Origin: Verrucomicrobiia bacterium
Lineage (GTDB): Bacteria > Verrucomicrobiota > Verrucomicrobiia > Palsa-1439
Direction of reading: 5' to 3'
Length of the DNA stretch: 64,000 nt
Assembly (NCBI GenBank): GCA_035577545.1
Contig: DATLVI010000004.1
Coordinates: 234,388 to 298,387, forward strand
Part shown: piece after piece, positions 44,263 through 53,883 of the stretch
How positions within the stretch are numbered: position 1 is the stretch's first letter
Layout: each line of letters begins with the position of its first letter
Notes under the pieces: model-generated
What the model was told of the DNA's origin: nothing
The model's input: only the letters and a program-made list of their open reading frames with translations
Database searches by the model: none
Translations under genes and position numbers: made by a program

Positions 44263-45636
44263 GTGGTTACGATCCAAAAATATCTTTTGCAAAATCGCCG
44301 CCCGTTCGTCGAGCAACTCAAATCATTGGTGCGTTTCCCCAGTGTTTCCACGCAGCCGGAGCACCGCCGTGACGTGTTGAACTGTGCGGACTGGCTCGCC
44401 AGACATTTTCGCACCTTGGGGCTGGAAGTCAAACTGTACCCGACGAAAGGTAATCCCATTTTAGTCGCCCGCACTCCCCAGGTGCACGGCCCCAAAGTCC
44501 CGAGCGTACTCATCTATGGTCACTACGATGTGCAACCGCCGGAACCGCTCGAGTTGTGGAAAACAGCGCCGTTCGAGCCCGTAGAGCGCGCTGGCAAACT
44601 TTTTGGACGCGGCGCCTCCGACAACAAGGGACAATTCTTCGCGCACGTCAAGGCGGTCGAGGCTTACGTGAAAACACGTACAGCTCTTCCCGTGAATGTC
44701 ACATTTCTCATCGAAGGCGAGGAGGAAGTCGGCAGCCTGAACCTCGTATCGTTCGTGAAACAGCGCGCGAAACAATTGCGCGCGGATTACGTCATTGTTT
44801 CCGATACTTCGATGTTCTCGAAGGATCATCCGACCATCACATACGCCACCCGCGGCATCGCCGCGCTGGAAGTGCGCGTGGATGGACCGTCACGCGACCT
44901 GCACTCCGGCGTGTTTGGCGGCAGCGTCGCGAATCCGGTAATGACACTCGCCCGGTTGCTGGCCGCCTGCGTGGACCCGAACGGCCACGTCGTGGTGCCA
45001 GGCTTCTATGAAGGCGTGCGTCCGTTGGAAAAATGGGAGCGCGACCAGTTCCGCCATCTGCCGTTCAACGAGCGCGCTTACGCCCGTTTCCTCGGGGTGT
45101 CGTCTCTCGCGGGTGAAAAGGGATATACAACGCTCGAAAGGCGCTGGGCCCGGCCAACCTTCGAGATCAATGGCGTTTTCGGCGGGTATCAGGGACCCGG
45201 GGTCAAAACCATTGTCCCCGCCTGGGCGGCGGCAAAAATTACGTGCCGACTTGTTCCCAACCAAGAACCGGAAAAGATCGCGCGACTCGCGACGCGGTAT
45301 TTGCGCCGAATCTGTCCGCCTTCCGTGCGGTTGACGATCAAACAGGGCCATCATTCCCGTCCCTTTCACGAATCTCCGCGTGGCCGCGGGGCGAAAGCGG
45401 CGGCGATCGCCCTGCGCAAGGCGTTCGGGCGCGAGCCCGTGTTCGCCCGCGAAGGTGGCTCGCTGCCGATCCTCGATATCTTCAAGCGGCACTTGCACGG
45501 TGAGATCATTTTGGTCGGGCTCGGCCTGCCCGACGACAACTGGCATTCGCCAAACGAGAAGATGGATCTGGCGAATTTCCACCGCGGTATCGCCATGAGC
45601 GCCGAGCTATTGCGGGAGTTGGGGAGCGCGCGTTAG
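44263..45636 (+). CDS. M20-family dipeptidase/aminoacylase-like metallopeptidase
   Basis: 457 residues from GTG 44263. Di-zinc ligands are visible in order: H in YGHYDVQPP, the bridging D in GRGASDNKGQ, the catalytic E and ligand E in IEGEEEVGS, D in VSDTSMF and H in DDNWHSPNEKM. The dimerisation/lid region carries RDLHSGVFGG. The family hydrolyses dipeptides or acylated amino acids; the length and EGEEEVGS text fit the bacterial dipeptidase (CNDP-like) branch. No signal peptide, so cytosolic. It is followed 54 bases later by the Tricorn-like protease, which would supply small peptides. Confidence 0.92.
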   Translation: MVTIQKYLLQNRRPFVEQLKSLVRFPSVSTQPEHRRDVLNCADWLARHFRTLGLEVKLYPTKGNPILVARTPQVHGPKVPSVLIYGHYDVQPPEPLELWKTAPFEPVERAGKLFGRGASDNKGQFFAHVKAVEAYVKTRTALPVNVTFLIEGEEEVGSLNLVSFVKQRAKQLRADYVIVSDTSMFSKDHPTITYATRGIAALEVRVDGPSRDLHSGVFGGSVANPVMTLARLLAACVDPNGHVVVPGFYEGVRPLEKWERDQFRHLPFNERAYARFLGVSSLAGEKGYTTLERRWARPTFEINGVFGGYQGPGVKTIVPAWAAAKITCRLVPNQEPEKIARLATRYLRRICPPSVRLTIKQGHHSRPFHESPRGRGAKAAAIALRKAFGREPVFAREGGSLPILDIFKRHLHGEIILVGLGLPDDNWHSPNEKMDLANFHRGIAMSAELLRELGSAR

Positions 45637-45690
45637 GGAAATTGTACTTCCACAACGGAAACCGGCCTCGTATAACTCGACAGGGATTTC

Positions 45691-48600
45691 ATGAAAACAC
45701 AGGGTTACTACCGATTTCCGACAATTCACAACGACGCGGTCGTCTTTGTCAGCGACGATGATCTCTGGACGATTTCCGCCGGTGGTGGAATCGCCCGACG
45801 GCTCACCTCTGGTCTGGGGTCGGTCAGTCATCCCGCGCTCTCGCGTGATGGCAAATGGCTGGCGTTCAGCGGACGCGATGACGGCAGCCTTGAAGTGTAC
45901 GTGATGCCGTCCGAGGGTGGCGAAGCGCGAAGACTTACGTATTTGGGGGCGAACACGCTGGTCGTCGGATGGACCGACTCGGGAAGAATCATTTTCAATA
46001 GCAACGCGCAACAGCCCTTCGGCAGTCCCCCGCGTTTGTGGACCATTGGGCTGGAGGACGGCGCGCCGGAATTATTGCCGACCGGGCCCGCCCAGTCGAT
46101 TTCTTTCGGCCCGAACGGCGGTTGTGTCATCGGTCGCAACGCGCTCGATCCCGCGCGCTGGAAGCGTTATCGAGGCGGCACGGCGGGCGATCTCTGGATC
46201 GACCCCACTGGCAAGGGACAGTTTCGCCGACTGATCCAACTGAAAGGCAATCTCTCTCGCCCGCTCTGGATCGGTTCGCGCATTTATTTTCTTTCCGACC
46301 ATGAATCCGTGGGCAATCTCTGGTCCTGCACGCCAACGGGCAAAGGCCTGAAGCGGCACACGCGCCACGAAGACTTCTACGCCCGTAATCCCGCAACCGA
46401 TGGACGCCGCATCGTTTACCACGCGGGCGCGGATTTGTTTGTGTTCGATCCCGCCGCGAACACGACGGCCCGGATCGAGATGGAATACGACAGCCCGCGC
46501 ACCCAGCGGCAACGGAAATTCGTGGACGCGGCGAAGTATTTGGACACCTTCGAACCGCATCCGCTGGGCCACCTGCTTGCGCTCGGCACGCGCGGGAAAT
46601 GTTTCACGATGGGGAATTGGGAGGGGCCGGTCCTGCAACATGGCGAAACGGAGGCCGCCCGTCATCGGCTGCCGCGTTGGCTCAATGACGGCAAGCGGAT
46701 CGTGCTCGTTAGCGACGCGGTGGGCGAGGAAACCCTCGAGATTCATGGTACGGATGGGCTCGCGAAGACGACGCGCTTGAGCGGACTCGGCATCGGTCGC
46801 GTCATCGACATGCGTGTGAACCCGAAGGCCGATCAGGTTGCGCTCTCGAACCACCGCAATGAATTGTTGCTCGTTGATTTGCAGTCGCGCAAGACCCGTG
46901 TGCTGGACAAAAGCACGTGGGCGCAGATCGCGGGGTTCGATTGGTCGCCGGATGGACGCTGGATTGCCTACAGTTGCGCGTTAAGCCAGCACACATCGGC
47001 GATTCGTGTGTGCGAGGTGAAAACGGGGAAGGTGCATCCGGTCACCCAGCCCGTGCTACAGGACGTTTCGCCGTCGTTCGATCCCGCCGGCAAGTTTTTG
47101 TACTTTCTCTCGTACCGCGAGTTTGATCCGGTCTACGACAATCTCCACTTCGACCTCGGTTTTCCGCGCGGCGTGAAGCCCTACCTCGTGACGCTACGCA
47201 AAGATATTCCCTCGCCGTTCGTTCCCGTGCCGAAGCCGCCGGAAGAGAAAAAGGATGAGGCGAAAGCCAAGGCGGACGCGAAGAAGAGCAAGGTGGTGGC
47301 TATCGACTTCGATGGCATCGAGTCACGTATCCTGGCATTTCCGGTGGAGGATGGCCGCTACCAACAGATCGCGGGCATTCGTGGCAAGGTGTTGTTCACC
47401 TCGCTGCCGATTGAAGGCAGTCTGCACGGCGACAACTGGCCGCCGCCTTCCGAGCCGCAAGGGAAGGCCACGCTGGAAGTGTTCGATTTCGAGACCCAGA
47501 AGGCGGAAGAACTGGTCGACAAGATCTCCTACTTCGTGTTGTCTGGCGACCGCAAGACGATGGTTTATCGCGCGGGCCGTCGCCTGCGCGTCCTGAAGGC
47601 CGGGGAAAAACCCGACGAGAAAGTGGCGAAGGAGCCACCCAACAAGAAGAGCGGATGGATTGACCTCGGGCGCGTGAAGGTTTCGGTCAAGCCGCCGGCG
47701 GAATGGCGGCAAATGTACCGCGAAGCGTGGCGGCTGCAACGCGACCACTTCTGGACCGCGGACATGTCGAAGATAAACTGGCAGGCGGTGTACGACCGTT
47801 ACCTGCCGTTGGTCGATCGCATCGTCACTCGCGCGGAATTCTCCGACCTGATGTGGGAAATGCAGGGGGAACTCGGCACGTCGCACGCCTACGAATTTGG
47901 CGGCGACCACCGCCAGCCGCCGCGCTACGACCTCGGGCTGCTCGGGGCGGATTTTGTTTACGATGCGGCGGTCAAGGCATGGAAAATTGCGCACATTGTC
48001 CAGGGTGATCCGTGGAATGAGGAAGGACGCTCCTCGCTGGCTGCGCCTGCGGTCAATGTACGCGAAGGTCATACACTACTGGCGATTGGCGGGCGCCGTC
48101 TCAATGCCGGGACGCATCCGAACGCCCTGCTCGTGAATCAGTCGGATGAGGAAGTGCTCATCACCGTCGGCGATGCCAAAGGCAAAGCGGCGCGCACGGT
48201 CACGGTGAAGACGCTCGCGAGCGAGTTCCCGGCGCGCTATCGGGAATGGGTGGAAACGAATCGCCGTCTCGTGCATGAGGGCACGAAAGGGCGGGTGGGG
48301 TATGTGCACATTCCCAACATGGGGCCGCTCGGGTATTCGGAGTTTCATCGTTATTTCCTCAGCGAGATCGACCGCGAGGGGCTGGTTGTGGACGTGAGGT
48401 TCAACGGCGGCGGGCACGTGTCGGAGTTGATCCTCGAAAAACTCGCGCGTCGCCGCATCGCTTACAACCAATCCCGCTGGTCCAATGTGCAGCCCTATCC
48501 CGTCGACTCCGTGGCGGGGCCGATGGTGGCCATCACGAACGAGTACGCGGGGTCCGATGGCGACATTTTTTCGCACGGCTTCAAGCTGTTGAAGCTCGGG

Positions 48601-48912
48601 CCGTTGATTGGGAAGCGCACGTGGGGCGGCGTGATCGGCATCTGGCCGCGGCATTCGCTCATCGATGGCAGTATCACGACGCAGCCGGAGTTTTCATTTT
48701 GGTTCAAGGATGTCGGTTGGAAGGTGGAAAACTACGGGACCGACCCGGATATTGAAGTGGAAATGCGGCCACAGGATTTTGTGGCGGGCCGCGACCCGCA
48801 GATGGAACGCGCGTTGCAGGAGATCAACAAGGCGTTGCGGACGAATCCTCCGCGGCCACCGGACTTCGGACAGCGTCCCGATCTCTCGGTTCCGCGTTTG
48901 TCGAAAGGGTGA
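45691..48912 (+). CDS. Tricorn-like serine protease (S41), apparently cytosolic
   Basis: 1,073 residues from ATG 45691 (AGGGA upstream). N-terminal beta-propeller repeats (GLGSVSHPALSRDGKWLAFS and similar) form the six- and seven-bladed gates of Tricorn. A PDZ domain (~800-860) is followed by the S41 core, with the expected His near 732 (GELGTSHAYEF) and nucleophile Ser near 955 (EYAGSDGDIFSHGFK). A Lys/Ala-rich insert (EEKKDEAKAKADAKKSK) lies near residue 525. Unlike many bacterial homologues it shows no signal peptide, so it probably works in the cytosol downstream of Lon-like proteases, making short peptides for aminopeptidases and for the neighbouring M20 dipeptidase. Confidence 0.92.
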   Translation: MKTQGYYRFPTIHNDAVVFVSDDDLWTISAGGGIARRLTSGLGSVSHPALSRDGKWLAFSGRDDGSLEVYVMPSEGGEARRLTYLGANTLVVGWTDSGRIIFNSNAQQPFGSPPRLWTIGLEDGAPELLPTGPAQSISFGPNGGCVIGRNALDPARWKRYRGGTAGDLWIDPTGKGQFRRLIQLKGNLSRPLWIGSRIYFLSDHESVGNLWSCTPTGKGLKRHTRHEDFYARNPATDGRRIVYHAGADLFVFDPAANTTARIEMEYDSPRTQRQRKFVDAAKYLDTFEPHPLGHLLALGTRGKCFTMGNWEGPVLQHGETEAARHRLPRWLNDGKRIVLVSDAVGEETLEIHGTDGLAKTTRLSGLGIGRVIDMRVNPKADQVALSNHRNELLLVDLQSRKTRVLDKSTWAQIAGFDWSPDGRWIAYSCALSQHTSAIRVCEVKTGKVHPVTQPVLQDVSPSFDPAGKFLYFLSYREFDPVYDNLHFDLGFPRGVKPYLVTLRKDIPSPFVPVPKPPEEKKDEAKAKADAKKSKVVAIDFDGIESRILAFPVEDGRYQQIAGIRGKVLFTSLPIEGSLHGDNWPPPSEPQGKATLEVFDFETQKAEELVDKISYFVLSGDRKTMVYRAGRRLRVLKAGEKPDEKVAKEPPNKKSGWIDLGRVKVSVKPPAEWRQMYREAWRLQRDHFWTADMSKINWQAVYDRYLPLVDRIVTRAEFSDLMWEMQGELGTSHAYEFGGDHRQPPRYDLGLLGADFVYDAAVKAWKIAHIVQGDPWNEEGRSSLAAPAVNVREGHTLLAIGGRRLNAGTHPNALLVNQSDEEVLITVGDAKGKAARTVTVKTLASEFPARYREWVETNRRLVHEGTKGRVGYVHIPNMGPLGYSEFHRYFLSEIDREGLVVDVRFNGGGHVSELILEKLARRRIAYNQSRWSNVQPYPVDSVAGPMVAITNEYAGSDGDIFSHGFKLLKLGPLIGKRTWGGVIGIWPRHSLIDGSITTQPEFSFWFKDVGWKVENYGTDPDIEVEMRPQDFVAGRDPQMERALQEINKALRTNPPRPPDFGQRPDLSVPRLSKG

Positions 48913-48918
48913 ACAACC

Positions 48919-49263
48919 ATGAATGCATGCGAACTGGCGTCTCAGGATTGTATCCCGTGCAAGGGCGGTGTTCCGCCACTGACGGGCGAGAAGTTGCAGT
49001 CGCTTCACAAGGCCGTGAACAACGGCTGGCAACTCGTCGGCGAACACCATCTGGAGAAGGAATACAAGTTCAAGGACTTCCGCGAGGCGCTCGATTTCAC
49101 GAACCATGTCGGAGAGATGGCTGAACGACAAAACCATCATCCCGACATCTACCTCGCGTGGGGCAAGGTGAAGGTCACTATCTGGACGCACAAAATCAAC
49201 GGGCTGACGGAGAGCGATTTCTTTTTCGCAGCCAAGACGGACATTCTTCTCGAGAAAGGATAA
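48919..49263 (+). CDS. phhB: Pterin-4a-carbinolamine dehydratase
   Basis: 114 residues, somewhat longer than the ~100 usual, because of an N-terminal extension with CELASQDCIPC. Hallmarks are AERQNHHPDIYLAWGKVKV with the catalytic HHP, followed by TIWTHKINGLTESDF. The enzyme regenerates quinonoid dihydrobiopterin after aromatic amino-acid hydroxylation; in bacteria without such a hydroxylase it may act in pterin or molybdopterin metabolism. No hydroxylase is in the window. It starts 7 bases after the Tricorn stop and is likely co-transcribed. Confidence 0.92.
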   Translation: MNACELASQDCIPCKGGVPPLTGEKLQSLHKAVNNGWQLVGEHHLEKEYKFKDFREALDFTNHVGEMAERQNHHPDIYLAWGKVKVTIWTHKINGLTESDFFFAAKTDILLEKG

Positions 49264-49274
49264 CGCGCTCGCCT

Positions 49275-49952
49275 ATGACTTCATCCGATCAACGTACCTC
49301 ACTTCTGGAAATCGACCAATACATCGAGCGGCTGTTCGTATCGCAAGACATGGTACTTGAACAGGCGCTAAGCGATGCAATCGAAGCGGGTCTGCCGGAA
49401 ATCCACGTCTCGCCGAACGAAGGGAAGTTGCTCTATTTGCTGGCAAAGCTCGCCGGTGCGAAACGCGTGCTCGAAATCGGTCTGCTGGGCGGTTACAGCA
49501 CGATCTGGCTGGCGCGGGCTATCGCCCCGAAAGGGAAACTGGTGACGCTGGAGTTGGACGAGAAATACATTCAAGTCGCCGGCAACAACCTGGAGCGCGC
49601 GGGTTTGCGGTCACTGGTGGACATTCGACGCGGCGCTGCTGCGGCGACACTTGAAAAGATGGTGAAGGCTGGGGAAGAATCGTTCGATCTCGTCTTCATC
49701 GACGCCGACAAGAACAACTATCCGGTCTATCTGGATTATGCCGTGCAATTGACGCACCCCGGCAGCCTGATTCTTGCCGACAATGTCATCCGCGATGGAA
49801 AAGTGGCGCGAAGCGGCGAGACGGACCCGTTGGTGCTGGGGATTCAAGAGTTCAACCGCAAACTCGCCGCGAACCCCAAACTCGAAGCGATCCTGATCAC
49901 CGTGATACGCGAGGCCCTCGACGGACTGGCCATCGCGCGCGTGAAGGATTGA
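49275..49952 (+). CDS. SAM-dependent O-methyltransferase (family 3, caffeoyl-CoA/COMT type)
   Basis: 225 residues from ATG 49275, 12 bases after the previous stop (the frame is open upstream, but inside phhB). SAM-binding motif I is VLEIGLLGGYSTIWLARA, motif II VTLELDEKYIQVA, and DLVFIDADKNNYPVYLDY carries the metal/catechol-binding Asp and Lys characteristic of the family, with ILADNVIRDGKV after it. It methylates a hydroxyl on a small catechol-like or other acceptor; the bacterial substrate is unknown. Confidence 0.93.
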   Translation: MTSSDQRTSLLEIDQYIERLFVSQDMVLEQALSDAIEAGLPEIHVSPNEGKLLYLLAKLAGAKRVLEIGLLGGYSTIWLARAIAPKGKLVTLELDEKYIQVAGNNLERAGLRSLVDIRRGAAAATLEKMVKAGEESFDLVFIDADKNNYPVYLDYAVQLTHPGSLILADNVIRDGKVARSGETDPLVLGIQEFNRKLAANPKLEAILITVIREALDGLAIARVKD

Positions 49953-49955
49953 TTC

Positions 49956-50285
49956 TCAGGTGCCGCCGCAGACGGTGTAGCCCTGTTCCCGCAAGTCCTC
50001 GGCCAATTCTTTCTCCATCTGACACGCCGCCTCATACGGCATCGGATTGAGGTATTCATACAGTTCGGGTAGCAAACGCACCCCGTATTTACACGGATAA
50101 TACGACGCCTTGTACCCGTCCTTGTGGTTCTGAAACCGTTCGATTGGCGGAATCCCCGTCATCCCGACATACACGCAAGGCTTCTTCGCATCCCGCTGCG
50201 GATTTAGCGCCCTGACCTTGCGTTCCTTCGCAACCGCGCTGTCGAGCAAGATGACGTAGACATTGTGGTGGTGTTGCTCGGGCAT
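49956..50285 (-). CDS. Stand-alone GIY-YIG domain protein
   Basis: 109 residues from ATG 50285; a longer frame to 50522 is open but its extra residues run antisense into the helicase gene and look random. HNVYVILLD and CVYVGMT are the two strands of the GIY-YIG nuclease core in variant form (VYV...YVG), followed by IERFQNHKDGYKAS with the conserved Arg and His. The C-terminus reads YGVRLLPELYEYLNPMPYE. Members of this small family are predicted nucleases, biologically uncharacterised. It is convergent with the methyltransferase gene, with 3 bases between the stops. Confidence 0.8.
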   Translation of the reverse strand: MPEQHHHNVYVILLDSAVAKERKVRALNPQRDAKKPCVYVGMTGIPPIERFQNHKDGYKASYYPCKYGVRLLPELYEYLNPMPYEAACQMEKELAEDLREQGYTVCGGT

Positions 50286-50355
50286 TGTTGGAAGCAGTAT
50301 AAGCTGTTCGGGCGCGCCAACAAGAGCGCGCGTATGGTAAACTTCGTCGGATAAA

Positions 50356-52896
50356 ATGAGCATGCGCAGCTTGCCAATTATGGAAGTGAGGGAGTCGCTA
50401 CTGTCGGCTTTAGGCAGGCAACGGCGGGTAATCCTGACTGCGCCGACAGGGTCCGGGAAATCGACGCAGGTGCCGCAGATGTTGCTGGATGGCGGGGTGT
50501 TGGGGAATGGGCAGGTAGTCATCCTGCAGCCGCGGCGGTTGCCGGCACGGATGCTGGCGGCTTGGGTCGCTAAAGGGCGCGGGGTGAAGTTGGGGGAGGA
50601 AGTTGGGTATCAGATTCGGCTCGATGATGTCACCTCGGCCGCGACGCGGATTCGATATGTGACCGAAGGCATCCTATTGCGACAGATGCTTACCGACAAG
50701 AACCTGCGCGGCATCAGCGCGATTATTTTTGACGAATTTCACGAGCGACATCTGTACGGCGACATCACCCTGGCGCGCGCGCTGCAGATTCAGGAGACGA
50801 CGCGTCCTGATTTGATCATCATCGTGATGTCGGCCACGCTCGATGTCGGGCCGCTGCGCGAATACCTGAAGCCTTGCGAGCTGCTGTCGTCCGAAGGCCG
50901 CACGTTTCCCGTGGATATTGAATACCTCGACAAGACTTTGGGCGACTGGCCGGTGTGGGAGGCGGCGGTGAAAGAACTAGAAACTCTCGTCACACAACAC
51001 GACGGCGACGCGCTGGTATTCATGCCCGGCGCGTACGAGATCGGTCGGACGGTGCGCGGGGCGCAAGACGCGCTCGGCAGCCAGTTCATTGTCCTCCCAC
51101 TGCACGGCGATCTGCCGACCAACGACCAGGATGCCGCCGTGGCGCAATACGACCGGCGCAAGATCGTCGTCTCCACGAACGTCGCGGAAACGTCGTTGAC
51201 CATCGACGGCGTGCGCATCGTGATCGACAGCGGCTTGGCGCGCATCCCGCGTTACGATCCGTACCGCGGCATCAATACATTGTTGGTTGAGAAGATCAGC
51301 CGCGCCTCAGCGGACCAACGCGCCGGGCGCGCGGGTCGGACAGCGCCGGGCGTCTGCTTGCGGTTGTGGACGAAGCACGAATACGAGCAGCGTCCCTTGC
51401 AGGAAGCGGCGGAGGTAAAACGTCTCGACCTAGCCGAAGTGGTGTTGACGCTGAAGGCCAGCGGGGTGGAGGACGTGTACGCGTTTCGGTGGTTGGAACC
51501 GCCGAGTCGTCAGTCGTTGGACCACGCAGTGCTGCTGCTCAAGGATTTGGGCGCGCTGGAGAATGCAACCGGTGCGCTGACGGAACTTGGGCGACGGATG
51601 CTCGCGTTCCCTTTACACCCGCGCTATTCGCGCATGCTGCTGGCGGCGCAGGAATACGGTTGCGTGCGGCAGGTGGCCCTCATCGCCGCGCTCACGCAGG
51701 GGCGCGATTTGATGGTGCGACGGCAGGGGAAACAGGTGGAGGAAGCGCGTGACGATCTATTTGGCGGCGAGACGCAATCGGACTTCTTCGTGCTCATGCG
51801 CGCATGGCGCTATGCGGATCGCAACGGGTACAACCTTGATCGGTGCCGTCAGGTCGGCATCCACGCGCAAGCGGCGCGACAGGTCGGGCCGCTGTTCGAA
51901 CAGTTCCTGAATATTGCCAAACGGGAAGGGTTGGATGTGAGCGAGAAGCGCGCGGCCCCTGACTCGATCCAGCGTTGCGTATTGCTGGGCTTTTCGGACC
52001 ACGTGGCACGTCGGCTTGATGAAGGAACATTGCGCTGTCAGCTCGTGCATGAACGACGTGGTGTCCTGGCTCGGGAAAGCGTTGTGCAGAGCGCGCCTCT
52101 GCTCGTCGCGACGGAAATTCATGAGATCCAAAGCGGTACGGGCAAAGATCGGGAGTTAAACGTCCTGCTGAGTCTGGCAACGGCGATCAAGGAAGAATGG
52201 TTGCGGGAACTTTTCCCGAGCGATTTCACGGAAACGGTGGCGGTAGTTTACGACACGACACAGCGGCGCGTGTTTGGGGAGCGACGGAAACAATTTCGGG
52301 ATCTCGTGTTGGAAGCGGGGCGGTCGGAGGATGTGCCGCTGGACGCCGCCGCGCGGATTCTCGCCGCCGAAATATTGGCGGGCCGGTGCGTGTTGAAAAA
52401 TTGGGATGAAGCCGTTGAACAATGGATTGTGCGCGTGAATCGGCTTCGTGAATGGATTCCCGAACTTGCCATTCCCGCGATTGGTGGCGACGACCGGCAG
52501 ATGTTGATTGAGCAAATTTGCCACGGCGCGACGAGTTACAAGGAGATCAAAGACAAGGCTGTCTGGCCGGTGCTGAAATCGTGGCTTTCAGGACAGCAGC
52601 AGGCGTGGGTTGAGGAATACACACCCGAACGAATTGAATTACCGGGTGGAAAGCGGGCGAAAGTTACCTACACAAATGACGGCCCGCCGACGCTGGCAGC
52701 GCGGATTCAGGATTTGTACGGTGTGAAGCAAGGGTTGTGGGTTGCGCAACACCGCGTGCCCGTGCGCATTCAAGTGCTCGCGCCGAGCCAACGACCCGTG
52801 CAGGTGACCGAGAATCTCGCGACCTTCTGGAAGGAGACATATCCGAAGCTTAAATTGGAATTGCAACGGAAGTATCCGAGGCATGAGTGGCGCTAG
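50356..52896 (+). CDS. hrpB: ATP-dependent DExH helicase HrpB
   Basis: 846 residues. Motif I is LTAPTGSGKSTQVPQ (~29-42), motif II FDEFHER (~128, DEFH variant of DEAH), motif III VMSATLD, motif V STNVAETSLTIDGV and motif VI RAGRAGRTAPGVCLRLW. The helicase-associated domain and the HrpB C-terminal domain follow, with the typical ending region (QHRVPVRIQVLAPSQRPVQV, TFWKETYPKLKLELQRKYPRHEWR split here). Substrates of bacterial HrpB are poorly defined; RNA processing is the usual guess. Divergent from the GIY-YIG gene, with 70 bases between starts. Confidence 0.94.
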   Translation: MSMRSLPIMEVRESLLSALGRQRRVILTAPTGSGKSTQVPQMLLDGGVLGNGQVVILQPRRLPARMLAAWVAKGRGVKLGEEVGYQIRLDDVTSAATRIRYVTEGILLRQMLTDKNLRGISAIIFDEFHERHLYGDITLARALQIQETTRPDLIIIVMSATLDVGPLREYLKPCELLSSEGRTFPVDIEYLDKTLGDWPVWEAAVKELETLVTQHDGDALVFMPGAYEIGRTVRGAQDALGSQFIVLPLHGDLPTNDQDAAVAQYDRRKIVVSTNVAETSLTIDGVRIVIDSGLARIPRYDPYRGINTLLVEKISRASADQRAGRAGRTAPGVCLRLWTKHEYEQRPLQEAAEVKRLDLAEVVLTLKASGVEDVYAFRWLEPPSRQSLDHAVLLLKDLGALENATGALTELGRRMLAFPLHPRYSRMLLAAQEYGCVRQVALIAALTQGRDLMVRRQGKQVEEARDDLFGGETQSDFFVLMRAWRYADRNGYNLDRCRQVGIHAQAARQVGPLFEQFLNIAKREGLDVSEKRAAPDSIQRCVLLGFSDHVARRLDEGTLRCQLVHERRGVLARESVVQSAPLLVATEIHEIQSGTGKDRELNVLLSLATAIKEEWLRELFPSDFTETVAVVYDTTQRRVFGERRKQFRDLVLEAGRSEDVPLDAAARILAAEILAGRCVLKNWDEAVEQWIVRVNRLREWIPELAIPAIGGDDRQMLIEQICHGATSYKEIKDKAVWPVLKSWLSGQQQAWVEEYTPERIELPGGKRAKVTYTNDGPPTLAARIQDLYGVKQGLWVAQHRVPVRIQVLAPSQRPVQVTENLATFWKETYPKLKLELQRKYPRHEWR

Positions 52897-52971
52897 CAGC
52901 CTTGATTTTTGTGCTTGTGAGTCGGAAGCCGGTGGCGTTAATCTGCACTCAACCAAACGAAGGAGGTCGCC

Positions 52972-53811
52972 ATGTTCAACCGAATTTCCTATACGTGGGG
53001 TTTGATGCGGGCGTCGTGGAACGTCCTGAAAAAGGACAAAACCCTTCTGCTTTTCCCTCTACTATCGGGTATCTGCTGCGCGCTCGTGCTGCTGTCATTC
53101 GCCGTGCCGATGTTTGTTTCAGGCGCGTGGCATCCGCCGGCGCGCGATGCCAGCTCGGCGCAGACGACGGTCTACTACGGCTTCGTGTTTCTTTTCTATC
53201 TCGCGAACTATTTTGTGATCACCTTTTTCAATACCGCCATCATCTCTTGCGCCATGCTGCGGATGGCCGGCGGGGAGCCGACTGTGGGAGATGGCTTTCG
53301 CGAAGCCGCGGCGCGTCTTCCGCAGATAGCGGGCTGGGCTCTACTTTCGGCGACGGTCGGTTTGATCCTGCGGATTATCGAAGACCGGTCGAAATGGGTC
53401 GGGCGGATCGTGGCGGGTCTGCTGGGCGTGGCGTGGACCGTGGCGAGTTTTATGGTGGTGCCGGTTCTTGTGGCGGAGCGGAAAGGTCCATTTGGAGCGC
53501 TGAAGGGATCGACCGAATTGCTGCGCCAGACGTGGGGAGAGCAGTTGGTGGGCAATTTCAGCTTCGGCATGATGTTTGGGTTGCTCGGCTTGCCGGCGTT
53601 TGGTTTCATCATTGTCGCTTTGTTTCTGGGCAGTGCGACAGCGCTCGTGCTGTCCATAGCGTTCGCGGTAGTTTGGCTCATGGCCCTGTCGTTGGTCCAA
53701 TCGGCGTTGCAAAGTATTTTCCAGGCGGCGGTTTATCTTTACGCGCGCAACCGGATGGCGCCGGCAGGGTTCGAATCGGACATGCTGGCGAGCGCGTTGC
53801 GCTCCAAGTAA
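52972..53811 (+). CDS. Six-helix membrane protein (DUF6159-like)
   Basis: 279 residues behind a textbook ribosome-binding site (AAGGAGGT 5 bases before the ATG). Hydrophobic helices lie at ~28-50 (LLFPLLSGICCALVLLSFAV), ~68-95, ~118-136, ~145-162, ~195-215 and ~218-245. The opening YTWGLMRASWNVLKKDKTLLLFP and the internal KGPFGALKGSTELLRQTWGE fit the DUF6159 family as I remember it. No enzymatic motif; role unknown. It sits between hrpB and hemL on the same strand. Confidence 0.8.
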   Translation: MFNRISYTWGLMRASWNVLKKDKTLLLFPLLSGICCALVLLSFAVPMFVSGAWHPPARDASSAQTTVYYGFVFLFYLANYFVITFFNTAIISCAMLRMAGGEPTVGDGFREAAARLPQIAGWALLSATVGLILRIIEDRSKWVGRIVAGLLGVAWTVASFMVVPVLVAERKGPFGALKGSTELLRQTWGEQLVGNFSFGMMFGLLGLPAFGFIIVALFLGSATALVLSIAFAVVWLMALSLVQSALQSIFQAAVYLYARNRMAPAGFESDMLASALRSK

Positions 53812-53883
53812 CGCGACCACTCAACTCATCGCTGGCAGGTTTCGCCTAGTATCGGCGGCGAAACCTGCTAGATTTCCGCGGAC

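Noticed and set aside
50286..50522. N-terminal extension of the GIY-YIG frame
   Set aside because: It runs antisense through the first codons of hrpB and its sequence does not fit the compact GIY-YIG family; ATG 50285 gives the expected domain boundary.
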